Assembly: GCA_037176905.1 (NCBI GenBank)
Contig: JBBBWG010009224.1
Span: 9,979 to 73,978 of the forward strand
Source of the DNA: Azolla pinnata
Lineage: Eukaryota > Streptophyta > Polypodiopsida > Salviniales > Salviniaceae
Length of the DNA: 64,000 nucleotides
Reading direction: 5' to 3'
The notes under the pieces are model-generated. The model had not been told where the DNA came from and made no database searches. It saw only the letters and a program-made list of their open reading frames with translations. This document shows, one piece after another, positions 1 through 12,500 of the stretch; position 1 is the stretch's first letter; each line of letters begins with the position of its first letter. The translations under genes were made by a program, and so were the position numbers.

Positions 1-2340
1 AGCGCAACAAAGTCCCAACCAGTATTAGCAAAACCTCTACTTCACCTACTCTCTCTCTACTTGTTCTATTATATACCTCTACATTTCAGAATCAATTGTC
101 ACCCAGTCCTTTTGGCAGAGACAACGCTGTCAACAAACTCATCGATGCAACTTTGAAAGTAGTTAATTGAAAACAAAACAAAACTTAGGCATTCAGTTTG
201 GTACTTACAGAAATTGAGATCCTGCACTGTTAGTAGCTCTTAAAAACTACGAAACCATTTTCAGCGCTTCAGACGTCAAAACGTGTATGTAGCTACCCAG
301 ACTATCACTCCCACACATGGGTTTTCTTTCTATAACTGGATCAGCTCAGAGTGTAGCATAACAAAACATTTCCATGTCCGTCTTTAAACACCTATTTATA
401 TAAATTTACTCCTTGTTGAACCTTGCTCCCCTTTGCATACAGCTTTCGGCACTTGCCTTCTATTTCCTGGTTAGGTGTACAGAGTAACATATTTTATAGT
501 AATTTGCCGAAATCCTTGCAAGCCAGCTAAAGTAGCAAATTGAGATCCTGCAGGGTTAGTAGCTCTTATAAACTACGAAATAATTCCTGTGCTGCAGCCA
601 TCAAATCTGTTAAGAGCTACCCACAGTATCACTTCCATACATGGGTTTTCTTTCTATAACTGGACAAGCTCTGAGAGCACTGATGACGACATATTTCCAG
701 GTCTTTAAATGCATATTTTATATGTACACTAGCTCTTGTTGAATCTTCATCCCCTTTGTACTTAGTCTTCAGCACTTGCCCTTCTATTGTCTGGTTTTAA
801 GTGTACAGAGTAACATTGTAGAACAATTTGCCAAAATCCTTGCAAGCTGGTTATAGTAGAGAAACTGTATGGCTATGACTGGATAATCAAGAAACAAACC
901 CCTGAAGTGGTTCAGTTGCTTGGCCTTCAGTACAAGTTTAACAAGGTGTTTTTGTTTAAGAGTGGAAGATGTATTCAATAATATCATGCTGCAAGTAACC
1001 TATACATATAGAACCTCAACTGCAAACAGAGCCAGAAAGCTGAATACATTCTGCAGATGAACCGTGTATATATCACATCCCAAAAGATCTTTGAAGCAGA
1101 GGATGCAATCAGTTCATCGCTCAAGAACATATTTGGGAAAGCCGGAGTTCACAAGACCACATAATCATGTTTTATTCATAGTTGGAAGTTTTCATTTGCT
1201 CTGGATGCTGACTCTTCCATGATAAATATGCAAAAAATATCAAGGGAAAATGAAGCAATTCTCTAGGCCTTGATGATCTTGGCTAAATGGCATGAGCCCC
1301 ATAGAACAAATATTAGATGTATTTGTGGAAGATATTATGGTATTTAGATAAAGTGCTAAGGCACTGTATTCTGCTATATATATAAAATATATGATATTAA
1401 GCAGCATGGTGTGGATGATCACTTCATCTTCATGACACAAATGACTGCACCTTGTTTATGTAAAAAGCTGAACGTTTCTTTTTTTGGACAATTGAAATGG
1501 TGTGGGCAACAGAAGAGAATTAAATACCCCACCACCTTCTATGCCAATCTAAGATTGAGCTCGCAAAAATTAGATGAAGCACCTTCGGAGGGGATTTATG
1601 ATGAAGAGGTGGAAATTTTGACATGTTTAGTGAAATGTAGAGCAGGCTCTTCTTTGGTGCTGAAGCAATATAATGGAACACTATTTTCTTGGATTGGTGA
1701 AAGGTTAAAAATTATACTTTTTGGCTTATCAGTTTGAATGAGAAGTCTTGTAATAGAACAGCATTTATAGTTCTATTATTATCCAGCCTTCCCTTGCAAG
1801 CCCAGAAAAGCTCTTCGGAGCATGGAACTACAACCTTCACAAGGTCATTCTGCCCAGGACATAATATTATCCTGAAGAAACACTATACACAACCTAGCTT
1901 GTAGTCACAGGTGAAATTTCCTTCTAGCACGCCACACACATGTAAATTTCCCCTCTAGCACCCTACTCGATAAGAAATTCCCCAGGTTCAGCACGTACAC
2001 ACACACACATACAACTTTCAAGGTTTCTGTGTATCCACCATAAGAATCATCATTTGAGGCTAAGATCCCCCTCGACTAACTTAAACTCTTGCACATGATC
2101 ACAAGAGATCCAAGTCTTAACAATTCTAAGCTGCAAGACTCCACGCGATTCAACCAAATTTGCCTCACCCCCTCAACAAGAATGAAGATTAAAAACCAAT
2201 AACTTGAGTTAATCAGCTCAAGAAATCTGGCATCATAACAATAAGAATTTGAAAATCCTGCGAAAGTCCTGCACATTCAATATCAGGCAATATAAAACAG
2301 GGTTTTTCGAAGCACAAATGCATAAAGATGAATCACTTAC
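1..2340. other. No exon recognised; probable intron or flank of the cyclin-T-like gene
   Basis: A good 5' splice site on the minus strand at 2336-2340 means the cyclin gene continues to the left. I searched this stretch by eye on the minus strand for the second cyclin fold (the family's conserved segment after VND, with its W-R-T/S-L-C-L and H-H-I-A-A-G-A signatures) and did not find it. A plus-strand open frame at 1411-1737 (108 codons) resembles nothing I know. The stretch holds a two-copy tandem duplication (separate entry). The missing exons are probably beyond the window edge, or the gene is truncated. Confidence 0.5.
211..862. repeat. Two-copy diverged tandem duplication, period about 326 bp
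   Basis: Copy 1 (211-536) and copy 2 (537-862) both begin with aaattgagatcctgca and share long matching blocks, including a segment around atgggttttctttctataac, with scattered substitutions and small indels. No coding content is evident in either copy. Confidence 0.8.
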
Positions 2341-4662
2341 CCATCATTTACAAGTCTCAATGCCATTTCAGAAATTGGACTATGCAACAGTCCATTCATG
2401 GAGAGGACTGTCATCAATACTTTGTATGGATGCTCCACAGTGAGCTCGAAGTCTAGTGCAGTTAAAAGCAATTGCTCAGCCTCCAGAATTTCTTCTTTAA
2501 ACTGTTCAAACCAGTCCTGGATAAGAAAAGAAATAGTTTTAGCGTACTACAGTGCGATATCAATCTAAAATTTTAAAATTGAATAGATAAATCTTACATT
2601 TGGCATCCTGAAATTGTACTTAGCCAATTCTTGTCTGTGACACATTTCGTAAGAGATAAGAACCATGCTGTCAAGTGGCCGAGGAGTCTCCTCTGACTTG
2701 GCAGCCAAAAACAAACAGCTCGTGGCAATGACCTGTCAAAACAGGTTTAGAAAAGAACATTCTCTTGTTTAAATACTTCATCAGATTAGAAATCAAATCG
2801 AGTTAAGAAAAAACAAAAGATGAAATATGCTGGTAATACACGCAATCCAAAATTTTGTGGGTAATCACCAAATATGTTCATACAACAAAATTATCTATAC
2901 AGTAGTCACACATTGATTCTGTCATTTCATCTATTTACTGCACTGTGAACTATAATACAATTACGCTTATATATGTGAAATGCCACAGGGCATTTGATCA
3001 ACACACACATGGAGAATCAATTATGCATAAAAGCAAATGAAGCAAATAAAACGTACAAATCTATCATAGGCAGCATGTGATCGTCTGAGGAAGAACCGAT
3101 GGCAGAGCACCATAGCTGTTGCTATTGTTGACTGGGGCCTGGAAATTCAAAAAGTATATACAAAGGATATAAAATGGATAAACACATCTCCGTTTCTACT
3201 TGAAAAGTGAATATTGCAAACCATGATAAAAGACTTTGAAAAAAAAAATACACCCCTTCAGCTCTAAATTGAATGAGAAATAAACAAACACAAAAACTGT
3301 AGGTAACACACAAGTCCAGATTAATTTCCATGGTCAATCCTCAAATATATTATATCTAGTAGCTATCATTTTAGTTAGAAAATTACGGCAATTTTGTTCA
3401 TAAATGATGGCCAAATACTCCTTTATTGCAAGAAAACATACGAAAAAAGTGAAGGAGCTCAATCATTTGTATGGTCAATATAGGCCACTATAAAACCATC
3501 CAATTTCCAATGCTACTTATACATGAGATTTGTGTGTATCTGCTCAATCCTGGAAAGATTATAAACTTAAATATAACATAAACAGCAAAAAAATATGAAC
3601 TTCAATAAATTATGATAATGATATCAGTATCGCTATGGAATATACCTAAACTACATGACTGCACATCTAGGAATGCCTGAATAAACATGTGCTTTGAACG
3701 TTAGATGGTTCATCAAATTATAAACAATCAGGCTCCTACAAATTATAGACATTCTTAGATCCATGATAAATAAACCCACAGTATGAAAGCATGAAGCATA
3801 TAGTTCTAAAACAGCCATAGATCCGTGAGATATATATAGAGACATATGACATTGAATGACTCTGCTAACAAGTACATCAGAGAAGCCATGAATTACACTA
3901 CTGGATCTATCATTCTCTCAAGCTCAACCAATCTATGTTACAACACTCGAACAGTTACTGAAAAAATATAGCAGTAGTAATGACAACAAAAGCAGGTTAC
4001 TAGATAGCACTATCCCTATCAATATAAAAGCCACCAAGAATCCATACAAAACATCCCTTTTTTGATTCAATAGATAGGGAGCAAACTCACAGTTGAAGGC
4101 GCATCCCTAGATTTTGTAGGAAGGAACAATAGGAGAGACGAAGAAGGCTCTCTTTTTGGGCATCGATTCCATCTCTTCTCGAAGGAGAGCTGCGATCGAT
4201 CTCTTCGCGCGAGAAGTACATCTCAGCGGAAGAAACGGAGTTGTTGGCCGATGAAGAAGATGAGGAAAAAGATAATGAGGAGGACGAAGAGGATGACACT
4301 GATGAAGGATCTTCCGATCTGGCAGCAGATCGCATGGAAGGCCAGGATGCTTCGAGGGGAACCATCGAAGGCCAGGGTGCCTCCACAGGATTATGTGGGA
4401 AAATCTCTCCTCCTGCTGCTCCTGGTCGCGATCCTCCTCCTCCTCCTCCTCCTGATGCTGCTGCTCTTTCCTCATCTTTTCCAGCAAATTTCTGTTGTTG
4501 CTGTTGAGGATGATGATATTGATACGCATACGGGTACGGATAGGGATAGGGATAGGGATTGGGGGGGTACATGTTGGGATGGGGCAAAGGAGGCAGAGGC
4601 GGAGGTAGGGGTGCAGGGAGAGGGACGGGATAATACAACTCTCTGGGAGCTCCCATAGCCAT
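2341..4662 (-). CDS. Cyclin-T-like protein, 5' part (partial)
   Basis: Cyclin T is the regulatory subunit of P-TEFb. It pairs with CDK9 (plant CDKC) and promotes phosphorylation of the RNA polymerase II C-terminal domain in the nucleus. Exons in coding order: 4662-4091, 3138-3057, 2732-2598, 2516-2341, giving about 321 codons before the frame runs into an intron. The first roughly 130 residues are low complexity (Pro/Tyr, Gln, Gly and Ser runs). The cyclin box then begins at the SPSRRDGID motif and continues with [39 protein letters not shown] and VEHPYKVLM, all typical of cyclin T rather than cyclin L or H. All three internal junctions keep frame. The start ATG (4662) has a second Met two codons later. 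The second cyclin fold and C-terminus are not in the window. Assignment to cyclin T is firm; the subtype is not. Confidence 0.88.
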
Positions 4663-4689
4663 CTACACGGCGAAGAGAGGCTCGTGAAG

Positions 4690-5105
4690 ATCTTCTTCCA
4701 GGGCAGGGAGGCGAGAAGGAGACGCAGACGCAGACGCAGACGCAGACGAAGATGGAGGTGGAGATGGAGATGGAGATGGAGATGGGGGTGCGATTACCTG
4801 AGAAGACACGGGAACAGAGACGGATACAAACAACAGAGAAGAAGAAGAAGAAGAAGAAGAAGGCGAAGACGAAGAAGAAGAAGATGAAAGAAGAAGAAGA
4901 AGAAGAAGAAGAAGAAGAAGGAGGAAGAAGACGAAGAAAGAAGAAAGAAGAAGAAGATGATGATGATGAAGAAGAAGAAGAAGAAAGAAGAAAGAAAGAA
5001 GATGATGATGATGAAGAAGAAGAAAGAAGAAGATGAAGGAAGAATACGATGATGAAGAAGAAAAGAAGAAAGAAGAAAGAAAGAAGAGAGAAGAAGAAGT
5101 TCTCT
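4690..5105. repeat. Polypurine (GAA/GAG-rich) tract upstream of the cyclin-T gene
   Basis: About 400 bp of nearly uninterrupted purine on the plus strand: cagacg and gagatg repeats up to about 4790, then long (gaa)n with (gat)n interruptions. On the sense strand of the cyclin gene this is a CT-rich 5' leader or promoter tract. Long frames in it encode only Ser/Phe/Leu or Arg/Glu/Lys runs and are artefacts of the repeat. Confidence 0.9.
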
Positions 5106-5296
5106 TCATTCAGACTTTTTAAGTTGTGCAATATGCGTTTTGGTGTGGATCGAACCAATGACCTGATTCATGGCCCTTCATCGGAAGAGATTAGACGATG
5201 AGAGATCAGGCGAAAACCGGTTAATTTAAAGCCTTCTGTCAGTCAGCTCTTCCAGATATATATATATAGCTTCCGATGATTGGTGTTGTGATTGTC

Positions 5297-5910
5297 GCAA
5301 GATCGTTCTGTGTGTAGGGAAGGGAGAGGGGGCAAGGAGCAAGGAGCAAGGAGGTAGGTTTCGAAGCTCGATTAGTGGGCGCTAATTATATAGCGGTTGA
5401 TTATGCCTCGGTTGAGCTGGTAATAGGTCGTTGCTTATGCAAGATTGTTCTGTGCAAGAAGGGCAGCGGGGAGGGAAGGAGGGAGGCGAGAGTTACATAA
5501 GGAAACTCGACGATTAATGGGCACTAATTATATAGGCTTGAAACCTGAGTCGTTAATAGGTCCTTGATTATGCAAGACTATTCTGCGCAAAAGGTGGGAG
5601 GGGAGGTTTACGAGACTCGATTAGTGAGCACTTAGTATGTATTGCTTGATTACACAAAGTTGAGCTGGTAACACATCCTTGCTTATGCAAGACTGTAAGC
5701 AAGCAGGTTGAATTAGAGAAAGGAAGTCAATTAGTGAGCACTAATTATATATCCTTGATCAGACCAAGGGTTTTGAGCTGGTAATAGATCCATGATTACA
5801 CCAAGGGTAAGCAAGGAGGCTGAATCAAATTAGGGAACTCGATTGGGATGCAGCGAGGTTGAAGTTAGATTAGGGAACTCGATTAGCGAACTAATTAAAT
5901 TAATCCTCGA
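5297..5910. repeat. Degenerate tandem array, about 5 units of 110-142 bp
   Basis: Units begin near 5297, 5439, 5572, 5687 and 5801, mostly with gcaagac/t. They share ordered blocks: a G-rich segment, ctcgattagtg(a/g)gc(a/g)ctaatta, and gagctggtaatag(a/g)tc followed by ttgattatgcaag. Units shorten and diverge toward the right. No coding content is seen. Bases 5911-6595, between this array and the UBP14 stop codon, hold nothing I recognise beyond probable 3' UTR of UBP14. Confidence 0.75.
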
Positions 5911-6595
5911 TCAAAAGGCTGCGCTGATAAGATTTACGCATCACATGATAATACGCTCGACCATCTGCAACCGAGTGACGCGAGTACATTCAGCGAGAGC
6001 CAAACGCTTAATTAAGAAGCACAAAACATATATTTGTTGCACGATCGAATAGCATGTTCTTTAAACAGCTTTGGATTCCTAAAATTTAGGCTTTAGCATC
6101 AGTCAATGACATTGGTATCAAAGATATATATGTATTATGTATAAAACAGATGTTAGAGAGGATGTCACACAAGCCTTCACGGCTCATACGACGCACAATG
6201 AAACGGAAAGGAAACCAAATCGGAAGTACTAACCAGTGATTCGCATACTCGATCGAGAGGCTTTACCTTTGTAGCATATCATCGGATTAAACAAGAATCG
6301 ATGCAACGGCATGAAACAGATCATCATACTATGCAATGAAAAAGAACTTTCCCACCAAGATAAAGAATCTGATCGTTCTGCTCTAACGCAGCTCTCCCCC
6401 ACAATGCACCTCTCGCAATTACGCTATCACACATGTTAATCTCAGCTGAACTATTGTCACCAACCCAGGCATACCCTCATGCCAGAGACTAAAAAGTCCA
6501 AATGCTCAAAGCTATCAATTTTACAGCGAAAATAACCTTTAAAAAAATGCGCTCGCGAGGTTATATTTACCCAAATGGATGTATATTTCGGGGAT

Positions 6596-9500
6596 TCAAG
6601 GCATTCTTTGATAGACGTAAAGATAACCCATATCCTTCGGAGGATCTCCAGATACGGCAACTTTGGAATCGTTGAAAATAACCCATCTTCCCTCCTTCTG
6701 GATGTGAGCTACGTAATGGCCGCTCTGCGTCGAGGATCCCATATGGCTTATAAACGCCAAAAGCTTGTATTCTGTAGTAGATGGAGAGCATGACATCTCT
6801 TCAGCACATCATCTGAGCCATATTTTGAAACTAATGGGAACATGAATACGCTGAGCTGAGTCAAATGAATCGGGGTCCTGGTTCTTTTACCTCCATTACC
6901 ATCAGGAAAATATTGTCCGCTCTCTAGGTTGACTGCAGTGCTGGAATTGGTGTGCACATCGACATCGACATCCATTGCACTGCACTCGCTCGGGTGTGTG
7001 AATATCCATTCTGCGGCCCTTTCCATATCCCCTCCCTACAATCATCACATACCCAAGCATCAATACCTTCAATAGAAGAACATTATTCAAAGAAGCTAGT
7101 ATACTACAATAGAATATCCGAAATTAGACCGTTTGCCTCAGAGCTTTCCGAGCTTGGTCTGCCGAGAAGCCAAATGAAATAAGAGTCTCCACATGTTCCT
7201 CATTAAAGGAAGGCTGTCCAGAACTCGCAGCCTTCTTGTTGGCGTTGACATCGATCGGAACGTCGATATCTAAATTCCAACGACCATACACACTCAGTTA
7301 CCAATAATGTTCATCTTCAAGTCTTTCGACTCCATCAGATAGGCTTATTACCTGCATCATCCATATGAGATAAAAGCCATTGCATAGCTGCATCAACTCC
7401 AGAATTTGAGGTATTCACAATAGCCTTCACACAGCGACCACGGGGAAAGCCCATTTCTGTGAGTTGCGATACAACTGCCTCATCCACAATAGGGCCCTCC
7501 TCAGTGCTGCCTTCTAAATCACAGGAAAAACTTTATTTCAGAGCTAAAGCATTGTACAAAATAGTGCAGTAACACGTTTGGATCCAAGCCTCACCAGATG
7601 TTTCTGGTAGGAGCTCTTCATGGGGTTGCAAGCCTTTGCTTCGGAGATGGTTAATGTTCAAAGTGTCCGGCACGTCCACAAAGACATCTGCAACAGTCTA
7701 AATTATGTTTAGAACAACCCAATTACATAGTTCTATAGTTAGTATTAAGCTACCATACCAAGCTTCTTAGGAACCCATCCAGCCTCCATCACAAATTTCC
7801 GCATATGTAGAACTAAATAATCAGGGAATGTGGCTAACCTTGAGCTCCTGCAACCATGCACCTCATAAATAAACCAAGACAGAAATAACATATTGAATGC
7901 TGAAAAGGCTGAAAGAGTCACAGTTTCTACTTGATAGCTGTTGTCCTGCCATTGATAGCACTACTATAGAAATCTGGAACTTCTTCTGAAGCAGCATAAG
8001 CTTCCAAGCATGCTGATAATGGAACCTTAGGCCGCACAATTTCCTCGTCCGAACTACAATAAGGTAAAATATAATACAAGCGTGAAGTAAAGATAAACAT
8101 CAGGAAAAAGAATGCTGCTTGGAACTCACACTTTCCCCCCAGCTGCTTCCATCTCTGCTTTCTTCTTGGAAAACGAGGACAGCTCATCTGCAATTAACAG
8201 TGAATGTGTTTTTGAACAAGAATCTAGAACAAAAAGAGATAGTTTCAAGTACAAATATTTATATAAACCTAACTTACGGAACCTTTATTATGAATCCGAA
8301 GGTTCAAAAATAATATAAGGAAACCCCAATAAATTCTTGTGATCTATATTTACCTTTATTTATAGCTGCCTGTAACGGAATACTCAGTGACAGTACATTG
8401 TCTGCTTTTTTATTGTACTTAACTTTGCCAGATGCTGAGCAAAGAATCCGCTCCTCCACCACAAACTTGAAACTGTTAGAGGGATCCTCTTGAGGATTGG
8501 ATGTGTGGCATCGCTCAATCTGATCAAGCAGATACTGGAAATACTCCAAAGCATCCTTTGGAATGAAATTTGGACATTAATTTAGTTCTCGATAGGGATA
8601 AACACTCCAATAATTATAGCATTTGAAACAGAGTTAGATAGCTAAAAGTGGTAGATCTAAACCATCATTTTTCCGCCCTTATTTCAATTTCATGGTTTCA
8701 TTGATTAAGTTGAAACTTTTTCTGATTTGACCAAGTTTGCTTACCTTCACACATTAACCAGATGTAGCTTTGAAGGCCAGGTAAGGTCATTGAAAATCAC
8801 CTCAAATTGCACCCTAATTCAACACATCCTTTAACCCGTCTACACTACTTATCTCATGAAAATAAATTTTCCAGGTCAATGGTTTTGAACACGGTCAGTT
8901 TCCAGTAAAGGTATACAGGTATCTACCCGTCAAAGTTATTTATGATTGTGATTAATAATGATGGAAGCGGCAGCTTTGTAATCAATACCCTCTTATTTCA
9001 CTTCACAACATAAGCCTAATAACTATCTCTTCCAATATACAAATATTTGAAGTGCTTATTTGAAGCCCCTTAAATATGATAGGATCATAGAAGGACAGTA
9101 TAATCTGGTTTCACTAAATAATGTAGCATAAAAAGCCTTTTACCGCCTATATAAATTTTTAATACAGCATTCCCAGGAAATAAATAAATAAATAGCAATG
9201 GTTTCCATTATCATTATTATGAAATTTATCAGAACCCATTTTACCATAGCACAGACAATGTTTACACAACTTTCCCAAAAGACAATACCTGCTGGCGTAA
9301 GCTGCTGAACTCTGGATGACCACAACCAATCAATGACTTGAACATAAAGGGCGATATACCATTCTGTTGCTGAAAGGTTGAAAGATTAATGTTTCAGGGC
9401 AAAGTATCAGATTATCTATACATTTTAACATTTGAGGCTTATACAATCTAGACAATTATTTGCACATAGCATAGCTAAAACTTAACGCCCACATGTAATC

Positions 9501-12500
9501 ACTTCTCTGGACGTCAAACCCTATGTCAATTAATTTCTGTCTTAACAACTTTTCTTCGCTCACATAACTTATGGAAAATGCCCCTTTCCAAGCCCTTTTA
9601 AAAATGTCAACTCATTACATATCCATCTTCCCATTCTACTATAATTTGTAATCTATATCCCATATAGAAAAGCAGACGGATATATGGATGACAAGAGGAT
9701 GATAATTCGTAATACACTCTGCACAAGAAAAGAGGAAGCAGACGATAATATAGATCACTGTGATTGCAGATTATAATATTGACAAGTCAGGTGTTTCTGG
9801 AAGAAGTAACACTGATGATACGGGGGGCGTAAGAAAGTGGAAAGACCAACTTCTGTTTCCAGAATGTGGCTACATAATACTTTTAGTTCCCTATATTTCC
9901 TTCTGTTTGCTGTCTCACTTGTCGCAATTCTACGTAAGAAGACTCCTGAATTCACTAAGCTGACTGACATAAAATTGTTCTATTAAGTGAATGGATCTTA
10001 AGGCTGAAAAACTGAAGCCATAAAACATCAAAGAAACACAACAAAATCAACTGTTGACTGAATAAGCAGAAAATAAAGGAACAATGTGGGCTAGGTATGT
10101 CATAAAACAGAACAAAACCAATTAACGTACAAAGAAAGTCTAATAGAATTAAATTGTTCCATAAGATGAATATACTTACAGTTTCATCTGCATGCAATTG
10201 TTTGGAATCAGTATTTTCAGCCTGCAATAGTCAAATCTTGAGCTAGTATGGAAAATAATGGCACGAATTCAGCAGTAGTCTGTGCTTACCCTTGCAGCAG
10301 GAATGGAATATTTTCCTGACAATAAACCATAGCCCAACTTTGTCCTGGACATACGGATAGTAACAGTCAAAAGACTGACTGGGAGATATTTGAAATACAG
10401 ACAACCATAGAACTTACAATTGCATGCTTAAATCAACTGTTGGATCACTAGGGGCATGCTGGAACGATTCCTCCAGTGAAATTTTCGTAACATATCTACA
10501 TAGTAACAAATAAACTAGTAACTAGTTCTCCTTGAAGCAAGAGTTAACTATAAAAGCGATTATATAAAACACAAAAGTTCACATACCGTTGTTGGAAACT
10601 GTGGGTTGAGAACATAACTTGCATGACAGACGCGAGGTAGCAACTATTATAAACACACAGACAAGTTAAAATCATATCCCATTTGCAAATATAGAACTGG
10701 ACTGGAAACAGAATCGTCAAGCTACACAATGATATTATTTAAAATGCAACAAAATAAAACCTACCTGTTACCAAGATTTGCAAGACCAGTGTAGCCTGGT
10801 CCATGCAGTGGCTCTAAATCCTTGCCACTCTCTTGGATTCTATTCCAGTCAAAATTAACATTTTGATCTAGCTCTCTCTCAGCAGTGGTCATCTCTGTCT
10901 GCAGGGCATTGATCATGTTCTCAGTTCTTAAAGAATTTCTATGAGCCCACTCCTTTAAAAATGAGTAGGAAACATTTGAACAGATATTTTGACAAATTTA
11001 CAGAAAAACTTCAACAAGCATCAGATTATGTAGACTCATCTACCTAACTTCGAGCAGTGTATATGGAGACTATCTTCTCTTTGACAGGAAATAAACAGGG
11101 CCAGCTTACAGGGGTGTTCGATTCATCTACCTACCTTGGTGTGGAGAATATGGGGACTGTCTTTTCTTTGATAGGAACTAAATAACCTAAACTTACAGGG
11201 TTTTTTGAAGCACCTGTAGGACTAGTGAGGATGAACTCGCACATTCAATCCATGAGCCACCAACTACATTGTGGCCATTTGATCCCTATAACATTACAAG
11301 AGTGGACCTGGGGCCATCTTTGGATTATCACCACATATCTGAGAGTGGCTTTCATGGGCCGATATTGATAACAAATCCTTGCATTCCCATGATCTCAGAA
11401 TGGTTCAATCAGATAGAGATGACGATTGATGTACTTGAAGACTATAGACAAAAAAGCCTCCTCTCTTCATATTACATTGTGAGGAGCTTCATTAGCCTAG
11501 ATACAAGGTTGGCTCTACAACAGTTGGGAAGTGAGGACAATGCCTCATGCAGGTAAATGTCCAAATAACATCACGATGTGACTTCTGTGATACCAGTTTC
11601 AGCAGACCTATCTGTCAACAAATTATCATTGGACAAAATCTAACGCAGGGTAAAATCTGAAAAGTATTTAAAATTGACAAATTTAAATAAGCAGAAGTCC
11701 AAGGAACTGAAGTATTCCACAAATCCAAGGACAGATCACAGCATGAAGATAAATGAGTTTATATCCAGCACAATTAGTTTAACACTCCCCCCTCAAAAAT
11801 CTTACTCCTGATTTCCTGAATAGCTTGCAATACAAAATGTATTAATCAAATCCTATTGTTATTGTTGTTTAAGAAGAATACTAATTCCTGAAGTACTCAA
11901 CTAATTAAACCTTGTTCCATGAGCAATGGTAGGAATATTGATGCCAATAGTAGGTTCCTCAAGAATGTATAATAGTTGTACCTTCTTTAATGAGGAAAAA
12001 TCGATCCCAAAGTGGGCTAAATGTTGCGCCAGCAGGGGATCCTCAACTGTATCATCCTCTACGTATGAATACACGTCTGCAATTCAAATGTCAAACATAA
12101 TTAAATATTGCTACAAAGTGTTGTTATAAATTTATTCCGAAAAAAAAACTTAACGAGATTTCATGACATCTAATAACTCATGCTCGCAGACATTCCTGAA
12201 ATCAGAAAATGAAGCAGAAAATTTTTCTCAACCAAGGAGTCCACTAACCAGCTGTCTCTAAGTCTGCTGTGATTGTGCCGAGTTTTACAGCAAGAGGATA
12301 TTTGGTTTCCTGATAGTGCTGCACAGCATGATCGTTTCCTCCACTGCCATCCCAATTTCTTCTTCCACATAAAATCATGCCATCTGTAAGGTTTAGCCAC
12401 AAGTTATCTACTTTATCACATTTGGCACATTTCCAGCCTGTAGGAGGCACTTGAACCCCATTTTCAAGTTGTTGGAGATCATATGCAAATGCACTGATTG

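Noticed and set aside
4087-5158. Several long overlapping open frames on both strands (Ser/Phe-, Lys/Glu-, Arg-rich)
   Set aside because: They are products of the polypurine tract or shadows of cyclin exon 1.
5140-5220. Minus-strand ggttcgatcc resembling a tRNA T-loop
   Set aside because: Stem bases do not pair and no acceptor stem is present.
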